From Cupriavidus sp. (lineage in GTDB: Bacteria > Pseudomonadota > Gammaproteobacteria > Burkholderiales > Burkholderiaceae): a DNA stretch of 64,000 nt. The notes beneath the pieces are model-generated. The model had not been told where the DNA came from, did not search any database, and was given only the letters and a program-made list of their open reading frames with translations. Within the stretch, counting starts at the first letter, position 1. Each line of letters starts with the position of its first letter. The position numbers and the translations under genes were made by a program. Of the stretch, positions 49,410 through 57,946 are shown one piece after another. Location of the stretch: assembly GCA_031180665.1 (NCBI GenBank), contig JAPSLP010000002.1, forward strand, positions 186,001-250,000, read 5' to 3'.

Positions 49410-52018
49410 GCGCAGCGGGCCAGCGCTTGTCCCCAAGGACCCTGCCGGCGCGGCTGGCGGTAGCCATCTGGCTGGCCTTCGTGCTGGCCTGCGTCACCAT
49501 CGCCGCGCGCACCACGTTCACCGCCGACCTGTCGGCCTTCCTGCCGCGCGCGCCTAGCGCCGAACAGCAACTGCTGGTCGATCAGCTGCGCGATGGCCTG
49601 GTCTCGCGGCTGCTGCTGATCGGCATCGAAGGGGGCGGCATGCACGACGGCACACAGGACGGCGCTCGCCGCGCCGCGCTGTCCAAGGTGGTGGCCGGCA
49701 AGCTGCGCGGCGATCCGCGCTTTGCCGCGATCGACAACGGCGAGCCGGTCAACCGCGAGCGCGACCAGCGCTATCTGTATGCGCACCGCTATCTGCTCAG
49801 TCCCGCCGTCACGCCCGAGCGCTTCACCGAAGCTGGCTTGCGCGCCGCGATCGGCGACACCATCGACCTGCTCGGCTCGTCCGCCGGGCTGATGATCAAG
49901 CCGCTGCTGCCGCGCGATCCGACCGGCGAGATCGCAACCCTGCTGGCCGATCTCGATCCCAGCCACGGCGCGGCGATGCGCGACGGCGTCTGGGCCTCGC
50001 GCGACGGCCGCCGCGCGGTGCTGCTGGCGCAGACCGCCGCGCCGGGCTCGGACCTGGACGCGCAGGCGCAGGCGATGGCGGCGATCCGCGCAGCGTTTGC
50101 CGCGGCGGTATCCGAGTCCGGGGCCAAGGCCGGCGAGTTCCGCCTGGTGATGTCCGGCCCGGGTGCGATCGGCGTGCAGACGCGCGACACCATCCGCGCC
50201 GAGGTCGAGCGGCTCTCGACCATCGGCATCGCGGTGATCGTCGCGCTGCTGTGGTTCGTCTACCGCTCGCCGACCGCGCTGGCGCTCGGCCTGGTGCCGG
50301 TGCTGTCCGGCGTGCTGGCGGGCATCGCCGCGGTCAGCCTGGGCTTCGGCATGGTCCATGGCCTGACGCTCGGGTTCGGCACCACGCTGATCGGCGAGTC
50401 GGTCGACTATGCGATCTATTTGTTCGCGCAGACCGCACAGGACCGGGATGACGATGCGCCGACTGATACGACTGCCGCGGCGGCTGCACGCGAGCGCTGG
50501 ACGCGCGCCTTCTGGCCCACGGTGCGCCTCGGCGTGCTGACCTCGGTCTGCGGCTTCGCCTCGCTGCTGCTGTCGGGCTTTCCGGGCCTGGCGCAGCTCG
50601 GCCTGTTCTCGATCGCTGGCCTGGCCACCGCGGCGCTGGTCACGCGCTTCGTGCTGCCGCGGCTGATCCCGGCGCGCTGGCGCATGCGCGACCTGCGCCC
50701 GCTCGGCAACCGGCTGGCCCGCATCGCAACCCGGGCGCCGCGCCTGCGTTGGCCGGCGCTGGCACTGGTGCTGGCCGCCGTGCTGGCGCTGGCCTGGCTC
50801 GTCGCCGTGCAGCGCACGCCGTTGTGGAGCCAGGAACTGACGTCGCTGAGCCCGGTGCCCGCCGACGCGCAGGCGCTCGATGCGGGCCTGCGCGCCGATC
50901 TCGGCGCCCCGGACGTGCGCTACCTGATCACCGTGTCCGCGTCCACCGAACAGGGCGCGCTGCAAGGCGCCGAGCGTGTCGGTGCGCAATTGGCGCCGCT
51001 GGTCGCACAAGGCGTGATCGGCGGCTTCGACAGTCCGGCGCGCTTCCTGCCGAGCGAGGTCACGCAGCGCGCGCGGCAGGCCGCGCTGCCGCCGCGCGAC
51101 GAACTGGCTGGACGGCTGCAGGCCGCGGTGGCGGAGCTGCCGGTCAAGCCGGCGCTGTTCGCGCCCTTCCTCGACGAGGTCGCACGCGTGCGGGAGATGC
51201 CGCCGCTGACGCGGGCCGATCTGCGCGGCACGTCGATGGCGCTGGCGGTCGATGCGCTGCTGGCCGAGCGCGACGGCCGCTGGACCGCGACGCTGCCGCT
51301 GCGCGCGCCGGCGCAGGCCCGTCCCGCCGACGCCGATGCGCACGCCAATGCAGAGGCACAGTCGGCGGCGCGCCAGGAATCGGCCGCTGTCATGGTGCCC
51401 ACGGCCATCCGCGCGGCGATCGCCAGGGCCGGCGTCGCCGATGCGCTGTTCGTCGACCTGAAGGGCGAATCGGACCGGCTCTACGCCGGCTATCTGCGCG
51501 AGGCGCTGCAGTTGTCGCTGGGCGGGGCCGCCGCCATCGCCATCCTGTTGCTGGTGGCGCTGCGTTCGCCGCGCCGCGTGCTGGCCACCTTGCTGCCGCT
51601 GGCAGCCGCCGCGCTGGTCGTGATCGCGGCGCTGGCGCTCGCCGGCAAGACGCTATCGCTGCTGCATCTGGTCGGCATGCTGCTGCTGGTCGCGGTGGGC
51701 TCGAACTACGCGCTGTTCTTCAACGGGGCAGCAGGGGCAGCGGGGGCAGCGGGGTCGGCCGGGACCGCCGGAACGAACGAGCCGGCAGCGATTGCGCCGC
51801 GCACGCTGGTCTCGCTGCTGCTGGCCAACCTCACCACGGTCGCGGCGTTCGGTCTGCTAGGCTTATCACATCTGCCGCTGTTGCAGGCCTTCGGCCAGAC
51901 GGTCGGTCCGGGCGCGGTGCTGGCGCTGCTGTTCTCGGCGGTGTTCGCGCCGGCGGCCATGCTGGGCGCCACGCCCCGCCCGACCGCGGCCGGTCACGAT
52001 CAGGAGGCAAGACCATGA
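49406..52018 (+). CDS. MMPL/RND-family exporter (polyene cluster)
   Basis: An 870-residue inner-membrane exporter. It shows an N-terminal helix, two halves of about six transmembrane segments each, and two large periplasmic loops (residues ~35-250 and ~440-640). GFGMVHGLTLGFGTTLIGES with VDYAIYLFAQ is the MMPL core with Gly-Asp/Asp-Tyr pairs, and LHLVGMLLLVAVGSNYALFF is the second-half counterpart. It is predicted to lift the lipid-linked polyene from the inner membrane for the LolA-like protein. A Gly/Ala repeat AAGAAGAAGSAGTAGT in the second half is unusual. ATG 49406 overlaps the LolA stop. Confidence 0.9.
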   Translation: MSAAGQRLSPRTLPARLAVAIWLAFVLACVTIAARTTFTADLSAFLPRAPSAEQQLLVDQLRDGLVSRLLLIGIEGGGMHDGTQDGARRAALSKVVAGKLRGDPRFAAIDNGEPVNRERDQRYLYAHRYLLSPAVTPERFTEAGLRAAIGDTIDLLGSSAGLMIKPLLPRDPTGEIATLLADLDPSHGAAMRDGVWASRDGRRAVLLAQTAAPGSDLDAQAQAMAAIRAAFAAAVSESGAKAGEFRLVMSGPGAIGVQTRDTIRAEVERLSTIGIAVIVALLWFVYRSPTALALGLVPVLSGVLAGIAAVSLGFGMVHGLTLGFGTTLIGESVDYAIYLFAQTAQDRDDDAPTDTTAAAAARERWTRAFWPTVRLGVLTSVCGFASLLLSGFPGLAQLGLFSIAGLATAALVTRFVLPRLIPARWRMRDLRPLGNRLARIATRAPRLRWPALALVLAAVLALAWLVAVQRTPLWSQELTSLSPVPADAQALDAGLRADLGAPDVRYLITVSASTEQGALQGAERVGAQLAPLVAQGVIGGFDSPARFLPSEVTQRARQAALPPRDELAGRLQAAVAELPVKPALFAPFLDEVARVREMPPLTRADLRGTSMALAVDALLAERDGRWTATLPLRAPAQARPADADAHANAEAQSAARQESAAVMVPTAIRAAIARAGVADALFVDLKGESDRLYAGYLREALQLSLGGAAAIAILLLVALRSPRRVLATLLPLAAAALVVIAALALAGKTLSLLHLVGMLLLVAVGSNYALFFNGAAGAAGAAGSAGTAGTNEPAAIAPRTLVSLLLANLTTVAAFGLLGLSHLPLLQAFGQTVGPGAVLALLFSAVFAPAAMLGATPRPTAAGHDQEARP

Positions 52019-52869
52019 CGCGCATGCGCAATTCCTATCCCGGGCCGCACTCGAGCGCCGCGCCGGGCACGGTCCGCAGCTGGCGGCCGTCGGCGCTGAT
52101 CGGCGGCGCGGCCGCGGTCCATCTGGGCGCGGTGGCCGCGGTACTGGCGCAGCCGGCGACGCTGCCCTGGGCAGCCGGCTCGGTAGTGGCGGCCAATCTG
52201 CTGCTGGCCGGCGCCGGGCTGTGGCCGCGCAGCACGCTGCTGGGGCCGAACCTGCTGCGGCTGCCGCCCAGCGCCGGCCACAGCATCGCGCTGACCTTCG
52301 ACGACGGCCCCAATCCCGAGGTCACGCCGGCCGTGCTCGACCTGCTCGATGCGCACGGCGCCCGCGCCACCTTCTTCTGCATCGGCGAACGCGCCCTGCG
52401 CCATCCCGACCTGGTGGCCGACATCGTGCGCCGCGGCCACGCCATCGAGAACCATACCCAGCACCACTGGCTGCACTTCTCGACGTTCGGCCCGGGCCGC
52501 ATCACGCGCGAGGTGGGGGAAGCGCAGCGTTTGCTGACCGAACTGACCGGGCAGGTGCCGCGCTTCTTCCGCGCGCCCGCCGGCCTGCGCAATCCGCTGC
52601 TGGAGCCGGCGCTGTGCCGGCATGGGCTGCGGCTCGCCAGCTGGACGCGGCGCGGCTTCGATACCTTCCGCGGCGGCGACCCCGACAAGGTCCAGGCGCG
52701 GCTGCTGAAGGACCTGGCCGCGCGCGACATCCTGCTGATGCATGACGGCAACCCGGGCACCGACCGCGCCGGCACGCCGATGATCCTGGTGGTGCTGCCG
52801 CGGGTGCTGCGCGCCATCGACGAGGCGGGGCTGCGCTACGTGACGCTGCGCGAGGCGGTGCCGGCATGA
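52015..52869 (+). CDS. NodB-type polysaccharide deacetylase (polyene cluster)
   Basis: A 284-residue protein with an N-terminal membrane helix region (ALIGGAAAVHLGAVAAVLAQ, then VVAANLLLAGAGLW) and a NodB deacetylase domain. The catalytic and metal motifs are intact: IALTFDDGPNP (Asp pair), ENHTQHHWLH (His pair), FRAPAGLRNP and ILLMHDGNPG (catalytic His). ATG 52015 follows an ideal AGGAGG and overlaps the MMPL stop. It would remove an acetyl group from an amino sugar. Such a gene is not part of the commonly described aryl polyene core, so it may modify the sugar added by the glycosyltransferase. Confidence 0.86.
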   Translation: MTRMRNSYPGPHSSAAPGTVRSWRPSALIGGAAAVHLGAVAAVLAQPATLPWAAGSVVAANLLLAGAGLWPRSTLLGPNLLRLPPSAGHSIALTFDDGPNPEVTPAVLDLLDAHGARATFFCIGERALRHPDLVADIVRRGHAIENHTQHHWLHFSTFGPGRITREVGEAQRLLTELTGQVPRFFRAPAGLRNPLLEPALCRHGLRLASWTRRGFDTFRGGDPDKVQARLLKDLAARDILLMHDGNPGTDRAGTPMILVVLPRVLRAIDEAGLRYVTLREAVPA

Positions 52870-53699
52870 CGCGGTGGACCGATGCCGCGGGCCCGGCCGG
52901 CGAGGCGCTGATCGCGCAGGCCAGCGCCCGCTACCGCGCGGCCGACCCTTTCGCCGTCCATTTCGCCCGCTTCAAGCTGCGCAACGATCCGGTCTTCGCG
53001 ATCGCGCTGGCCCAGGGCCTGATCCCGGACGGCGCGCGCATTCTCGATATCGGCTGCGGCCAGGGCCTGCTGGCGAGCTGGCTGCTGGCGGCGCAGCAAT
53101 GCCATCGCCAGAGCTGGCCGCAGGGCTGGCCGGCGCCGCCGGTGCCGCGCGCCTACTTCGGCATCGAACTGACGCCGGCCGACGCCGAACGCGCCCGCGC
53201 GGCGCTGGCGCAGCCCGGTCCGTGGCCCGCCGAAATCCGCCAGGCCGATGCCCGCGCGGCGGTGACCGAGGTCGCCGCGGCATGCGACCTGGTGGTGCTG
53301 CTCGACGTGCTGCATTACATCGACCGCCCCGCACAGGAGGCGCTGCTGCGCGACGCGCTGCGCTGCCTGGCGCCGGGAGGCCGGCTGCTGATGCGCGTGG
53401 GCGACGCCAGTGCGGGCTGGCGCGCCCGCTACAGCCGCGCGGTCGACCGCGTGGTGCAGTGGCTGCGCGCGGGCCGCACCAGCCCGCTGACGTGCCGGCC
53501 CGCCGACGAGTGGCGCGCGCTGATGCGCGGCATGGGCATGACGCTGCGCGAGGTGCCGCTGCCGCGCGATGCGCATGGTGCCAATGTGCTGATGGTCGGC
53601 ACGCTGGATACGCCCGATGCGCTGGAGACGGTGGACAGGCAGGCCCCCCAGGCCGGGCACGGCACCGTCGCCTGCGCCGGCGCACTGGAGCCGCTTTGA
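52866..53699 (+). CDS. SAM-dependent methyltransferase (polyene cluster)
   Basis: A 277-residue class I methyltransferase. The SAM-binding motif I is ARILDIGCGQGLLASWLLAA, motif II-like LVVLLDVLHYIDRPAQEALL, and the later GGRLLMRVGDASAGWRARYS is typical. It probably methylates the aryl head group or its hydroxyl. In xanthomonadin and aryl polyene clusters methyltransferases of this sort are usual. The start overlaps the deacetylase stop as ATGA. The last ~60 residues are less conserved. Confidence 0.85.
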   Translation: MTRWTDAAGPAGEALIAQASARYRAADPFAVHFARFKLRNDPVFAIALAQGLIPDGARILDIGCGQGLLASWLLAAQQCHRQSWPQGWPAPPVPRAYFGIELTPADAERARAALAQPGPWPAEIRQADARAAVTEVAAACDLVVLLDVLHYIDRPAQEALLRDALRCLAPGGRLLMRVGDASAGWRARYSRAVDRVVQWLRAGRTSPLTCRPADEWRALMRGMGMTLREVPLPRDAHGANVLMVGTLDTPDALETVDRQAPQAGHGTVACAGALEPL

Positions 53700-53824
53700 T
53701 ACAATCGCGCCGCCCATCGGTGCCCGCCGCCGACCGCAACGCCGGCGCCGCCGGCGACCCCGGCCATGACGGCGCCAGCCCGCGCCGCGCCGCCTCGCAC
53801 TCCGATCGTCCGCCGTCCCCGTCC

Positions 53825-55075
53825 GTGTCCGCGCTGCAGTTCTCCCATTTCACCGTCACCAGCTGCCTGGGCCATGGCCTGGCCGCAACCTCCGCAGCCT
53901 TGCGCGCCCAGCGCAGCGGCCTCGCGCCCTGCCGCTTCGGCGACGTGCGGCTGCGCACCCATGTCGGCGAGGTCGCCGGCGTCGACGACGCCGCGTTGCC
54001 GGCCGAATTCGCCAGCTTCGATTGCCGCAACAATCGGCTGGCGCGGCTGGCGCTCGAGCAGGACGGCTTCGCCCAGCGGGTGCGCGAGGCGATCGCTCGC
54101 CATGGCGCCCACCGCATCGGGGTGTTTCTCGGTACCAGCACCGGCGGCATCCTCGAGACCGAACAGGCCTACCGGCGGCGCGATCCGGCGACCGGCGCGC
54201 TGCCGCCCGACTTCGACTACGCGCACCGGCACAGCCCGTTCTCGCTGCCGGCCTTCGTGCGCGCGTACCTCGGGCTGACCGGTCCCGCGGCCGCGATCTC
54301 CTCGGCCTGTTCGTCGGGCGCCAAGGTATTCGCCTCGGCGCGCCGGATGATCGAGGCCGGGCTGATCGACGCGGCGCTGGTGGGCGGCGTCGATTCGCTG
54401 TGCCATACCACGCTGTACGGCTTCCATTCGTTGGAGCTGGTCTCGGCCGAGCCCTGCCGACCCTACGATGCGCGGCGCAATGGCATCTCGATCGGCGAAG
54501 GCGGCGCGTTCGGGCTACTCGAACGTCTGCCCGAATCCCTGCCTGATTGTGGCGCGGCAGCGCTGCCCGACGATGCGGTCCTGCTGTGCGGCGTCGGCGA
54601 GTCCAGCGACGCGCATCACATGTCGAGTCCCCATCCGGAAGGACTGGGCGCGCGCCTGGCGATGGAGCAGGCACTGGCCGACGCCGGGCTGACGCCGGCC
54701 GACATCGACTACATCAATCTGCATGGCACCGCGACGCCAAGCAACGACGCCGCCGAGGGCAAGGCCGTGCTGGCGCTGTTCGGCACCACGCCCTGCAGCT
54801 CGACCAAAGGCGCGACCGGCCATACGCTGGGCGCGGCCGGCGCGATCGAGGCGGTGATCACCGCGCTGGCGCTGCGCGAGGGCTGGCTGCCGGCCGGCAA
54901 CGCCGATACCGAGCTCGATCCCGCACTGCCGGTGGGCTATCTGCTGCGTACCGCGACGGCCGATCCGGGCCATCGCCCACGCTACGCGCTGAGCAATGCC
55001 TTTGGCTTCGGCGGCTCCAATTGCAGCCTGCTGTTCGGCCGCGCTGACGCGTATGCGCAGGGCGAACGGTCATGA
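53825..55075 (+). CDS. beta-ketoacyl-ACP synthase (chain-elongating, polyene cluster)
   Basis: A 416-residue ketosynthase with an intact catalytic triad: Cys in AAISSACSSGAKVFASARR, His in DYINLHGTATPSNDAAEG, and His in STKGATGHTLGAAGAIEAVI; the C terminus has ALSNAFGFGGSNCSLLFG. It condenses malonyl-ACP with the aryl-polyene chain. The start is uncertain: GTG 53825 gives the usual ketosynthase N terminus, while a TTG overlapping the methyltransferase stop at 53696 would add a 43-residue low-complexity leader. The stop overlaps the next gene as ATGA. It is the ApeO/ApeR-type enzyme. Confidence 0.88.
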   Translation: MSALQFSHFTVTSCLGHGLAATSAALRAQRSGLAPCRFGDVRLRTHVGEVAGVDDAALPAEFASFDCRNNRLARLALEQDGFAQRVREAIARHGAHRIGVFLGTSTGGILETEQAYRRRDPATGALPPDFDYAHRHSPFSLPAFVRAYLGLTGPAAAISSACSSGAKVFASARRMIEAGLIDAALVGGVDSLCHTTLYGFHSLELVSAEPCRPYDARRNGISIGEGGAFGLLERLPESLPDCGAAALPDDAVLLCGVGESSDAHHMSSPHPEGLGARLAMEQALADAGLTPADIDYINLHGTATPSNDAAEGKAVLALFGTTPCSSTKGATGHTLGAAGAIEAVITALALREGWLPAGNADTELDPALPVGYLLRTATADPGHRPRYALSNAFGFGGSNCSLLFGRADAYAQGERS

Positions 55076-55875
55076 CGGCGCCGGTGTTCATCGAAGGAGT
55101 CGGCCTGCTCGGCCCGGGGCTGGCGGACTGGCAGCAAGGGGCCGAGATGCTGCGCGGGCAGGCGCCCTATTCGCACGCCGCCACCGCGCTGCCTGCGCCC
55201 GAAGGCCTGCCCTCGGCCGAGCGCCGGCGCACCGGCCCGGCGGTCAAACTCGCGCTGGCGGTCGGCCGGCAGGCGATCGCCGCCAGCGGACGCGATGCCG
55301 CCACGCTGGCGACGGTGTTCAGCGCCTCGGGCGCGGACGGCCACAACTACCACGCGATCTGCGAATCGCTGGCCGGCGAGGATCCGCTGATCTCGCCGAC
55401 CCGCTTCCACAACTCGGTGCACAACGCGCCGGCCGGCTATTGGAGCATCGCCACCGGCGCGATGGCGCCGTCCAACGCGATGTGCGCGCACGACGGCAGC
55501 TTTGCCGCGGGCCTGCTCGATGCCTACAGCCAGGTACTGGCGAGCGGCGCACCCTGCGTGCTGATCGCCTACGACACCGACTATCCCGCGCCGCTGCGCA
55601 GTGCGCGGCCGATTCCGGATGCGTTCGGACTGGCGCTGGTGCTGACGGCCGAGCCGGGTGCGGCGACGCTGGCAAGCCTGCGGCCCTCGCTGGCGATCGA
55701 AGGCGAAGCCGCGACGACGATGGCCGATGCCGCGCTGGAAGCGCTGCGCGCCGCCATCCCGGCCGCGCGCGCCCTGCCCTTGCTGCGCGCGCTGGCATGC
55801 GGGGACGAAACCACGGCGGTGCTCGATTATCTGGATCCGCTGCGGCTGCGCGTCGAGGTCGCGCCATGGCGGTGA
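55072..55875 (+). CDS. ketosynthase-like chain-length partner (ApeC-like)
   Basis: A 267-residue truncated thiolase-fold protein, about two thirds of a full ketosynthase. It starts VFIEGVGLLGPGLADWQQG, shows VFSASGADGHNYHAICESLA (in place of a normal active-site Cys region) and TRFHNSVHNAPAGYWSIATG, and lacks the catalytic Cys-His-His set. Such proteins pair with the true ketosynthase in aryl polyene clusters like a chain-length factor. ATG 55072 overlaps the ketosynthase stop, so the subunits are coupled. The end overlaps the final dehydratase gene. Confidence 0.82.
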   Translation: MTAPVFIEGVGLLGPGLADWQQGAEMLRGQAPYSHAATALPAPEGLPSAERRRTGPAVKLALAVGRQAIAASGRDAATLATVFSASGADGHNYHAICESLAGEDPLISPTRFHNSVHNAPAGYWSIATGAMAPSNAMCAHDGSFAAGLLDAYSQVLASGAPCVLIAYDTDYPAPLRSARPIPDAFGLALVLTAEPGAATLASLRPSLAIEGEAATTMADAALEALRAAIPAARALPLLRALACGDETTAVLDYLDPLRLRVEVAPWR

Positions 55876-56366
55876 ACGACGCGCGCGACGTCGCTGCGTC
55901 GGCGGCGGACATGCCGCCCGGCACGCCGGTCGGGCGCGACTGGATCGCCGCGCATATCCCGCATCGCGGCGCGATGTGTCTGCTCGACGAGGTGGTCGAC
56001 TGGAATGCGCAGCGCATCCGCTGCGAGGCGAGCAACCATGCGTCGCCCGTTCACCCCTTGCGCGCCGAAGGACGGCTGGCCGCGCTGTGCGGCATCGAAT
56101 ATGCCGCACAGGCGATGGCCGTGCATGGCGCGCTGCTGCAGACGGGCGCCGCGACCACGCCGCGCCTGGGCTATCTGGCCAGCGTGCGCAAGGTCGAGAT
56201 CCATGTCGAGCGGCTCGATACCGTTGCAGGGCCGCTGACGATCGAGGCCGAGCGCATCGGCGGCGACGAACGCCAGGTGCTCTACGAATTCGCGCTGCGC
56301 GCCGGCGGCGCCGTGCTGCTGGCGGGGCGCGCGGCGGTGGTGCTGGACGCCACGCCGGCCGGTTGA
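55866..56366 (+). CDS. ApeP-like 3-hydroxyacyl-ACP dehydratase
   Basis: A 166-residue hotdog-fold protein of the FabZ-like group. The motif AHIPHRGAMCLLDEVVDWNA contains the catalytic His with the P-H-R-G-x-M-x-L pattern of ApeP, and CGIEYAAQAMAVHGALLQ supplies the Glu and helix. It dehydrates 3-hydroxyacyl intermediates, probably as a heterodimer with the first dehydratase. ATG 55866 lies inside the end of the preceding gene; the longer frame upstream is a shadow. It is the last gene of the rightward arm. Confidence 0.87.
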   Translation: MAVNDARDVAASAADMPPGTPVGRDWIAAHIPHRGAMCLLDEVVDWNAQRIRCEASNHASPVHPLRAEGRLAALCGIEYAAQAMAVHGALLQTGAATTPRLGYLASVRKVEIHVERLDTVAGPLTIEAERIGGDERQVLYEFALRAGGAVLLAGRAAVVLDATPAG

Positions 56367-56406
56367 ATCGTCTTTCCGCGTGGCTCAGCGCGGCCAGAGG
56401 CCGGGC

Positions 56407-56560
56407 TGAAGACGCTGGGTCCCCGCTTTCACGGGGACGACATCGGTACAGGCTTCTCGGAGGCCACGCCGAAGACGCTGGGTTCCCGCTTTCGCGGGGA
56501 CGACATCGGTGCCGGCACCTTTATCGTCGTCGCCCCCGCTCAGGCGGGGGCCCAGCGGCT
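56407..56560. repeat. three copies of a palindromic intergenic repeat
   Basis: Two near-identical direct copies (56409-56447 and 56471-56510) read GACGCTGGGTCCCCGCTTTC then ACGGGGACGACATCGGT. Each has a hairpin of CCCCGC/GCGGGG type. A third, inverted and divergent copy is at 56524-56557 (CGTCGTCGCCCCCGCTCAGG then CGGGGGCCCAGCG). This is the widespread short element whose translation gives VPAKAGTQ-like shadows. It fills the convergent gap between the polyene arm and fahA and may serve as a two-way terminator. Confidence 0.8.
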
Positions 56561-56583
56561 TGCGTTTGCCGCGGCTGGGGCGC

Positions 56584-57870
56584 TCAGCCCTCGGTTGCGA
56601 CCTTCGGCGCCGGCAACACCTCGCCGCTGACCTGGCCGAAGCCGATGCGATAGCCATCGCCCTGGCACCAGCCGCTCATCACCACTTCATCGCCATCCTG
56701 CAGGAAGCCGCGCTCCACGCCGCCCGCCAGCTTCAGCGGCTCGTTGCCGTTGCGGGTCAGTTCCAGCAGGCTGCCGTACGAGTCCGGCGTGGTGCCGCTG
56801 ATGGTGCCCGAGCCCATCAGGTCGCCGACGCGCACGTTGCAGCCGGACACCGTGTGGTGGGCCAGCTGCTGCGCCATCGTCCAGTACATCGCGCGGAAAT
56901 TGGTGCGGCTGATCCGCTCGGCACGCTCGGCGCCCTGCGGCCGCAGCGCGACCTCGAGCTCGATGTCGTAGGCGTTGCGCGCCGACTGGCGCAGATACGG
57001 CAGCGGCTCGGGCGACTGCTCGGGGTTCTCGCGCCGGAACGGCTCGAGTGCGTCCATGGTGACGACCCACGGCGAGATCGAGGTGCCGAAGGTCTTGGCA
57101 TTGAACGGCCCCAGCGGCACGTATTCCCATTGCTGGATATCGCGCGCGCTCCAGTCGTTGAGCAGCACCATGCCGAACAGATAGTCGTCGGCCTGGTCGA
57201 CGCGCACCGGCTCGCCCAGGGCCGAGTCCTTGCCGACGATGAAGCCCATCTCCAGTTCGTAGTCGAGCTTGCGGCAGGCACCGAAGATCGGGCGCGCCTC
57301 GTTCGGCAGCTTGATCTGGCCGTTCGGGCGGCGGATCGGCGTGCCGCTGACCACCACCGAGCTGGCGCGGCCGTTGTAGCCGATCGGGATTTCGAGCCAG
57401 TTCGGCAGCAGCGCGTTGTCCGGGTCGCGGAACATGCGGCCGACGTTGGTGGCGTGCTCCTTCGACGAATAGAAGTCGGTGTAGCCGGGAATCTCGACCG
57501 GCAGGTGCAGCCTGGCGCCGGCCATCGGCACCACCGCGCGCTCGCGCAGCGCGGCGTCGTCGCGCAGCGTCGGCGTATCCTCCCCCAGCAGCTCGGCAAT
57601 GCGCTGGCGCGTCTCGCGCCAGACCGGACGGCCCAGCGCGATGAAGCGGTTGAGCACCGGCGCGGCGAAGGTGCCGCGCGCCGCGGCCGGCAGCAGACCG
57701 GCTTCGTCCAGCACGGACAGGTCGACGATGCGCTCGCCGATCGCGACGCCGACGCGAGGCGCCTGGGAGCCGTGGGAGAACACGCCGTAGGGCAGATTCT
57801 GCAGCGGGAAATGGCTGGCGGCGTCGTTGGCCGATTCGATCCAGCTGCGGGAGGATTGGGCTTGGGTCAT
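56584..57870 (-). CDS. fahA: fumarylacetoacetase
   Basis: A 428-residue hydrolase that splits fumarylacetoacetate to fumarate and acetoacetate, the last step of tyrosine/phenylalanine catabolism through homogentisate. It has an N-terminal SH3-like domain (SHFPLQNLPYGVFSHGSQAP) and the FAH catalytic domain with YTDFYSSKEHATNVGRMFRD (metal Asp and catalytic His), FGACRKLDYELEMGFIVGK (metal Glu pair), and VLLNDWSARDIQQWEYVPLG with PFNAKTFGTSISPWVV. Length is normal. It lies 76 bases after hmgA, whose product is one step (isomerase) away. The maleylacetoacetate isomerase gene is not in the window. Confidence 0.96.
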   Translation of the reverse strand: MTQAQSSRSWIESANDAASHFPLQNLPYGVFSHGSQAPRVGVAIGERIVDLSVLDEAGLLPAAARGTFAAPVLNRFIALGRPVWRETRQRIAELLGEDTPTLRDDAALRERAVVPMAGARLHLPVEIPGYTDFYSSKEHATNVGRMFRDPDNALLPNWLEIPIGYNGRASSVVVSGTPIRRPNGQIKLPNEARPIFGACRKLDYELEMGFIVGKDSALGEPVRVDQADDYLFGMVLLNDWSARDIQQWEYVPLGPFNAKTFGTSISPWVVTMDALEPFRRENPEQSPEPLPYLRQSARNAYDIELEVALRPQGAERAERISRTNFRAMYWTMAQQLAHHTVSGCNVRVGDLMGSGTISGTTPDSYGSLLELTRNGNEPLKLAGGVERGFLQDGDEVVMSGWCQGDGYRIGFGQVSGEVLPAPKVATEG

Positions 57871-57946
57871 GGATGCAATCTGTGGAATGGGTTTCGATTC
57901 GTTCGGTACGTTGCGATGCGTGGTTCGATGCGCGGCCCGCGCCCCA

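Noticed and set aside
56407..56560. Possible CRISPR-like array
   Set aside because: Only two direct copies with one unequal spacer, internal hairpins typical of intergenic palindromes, and no cas genes.
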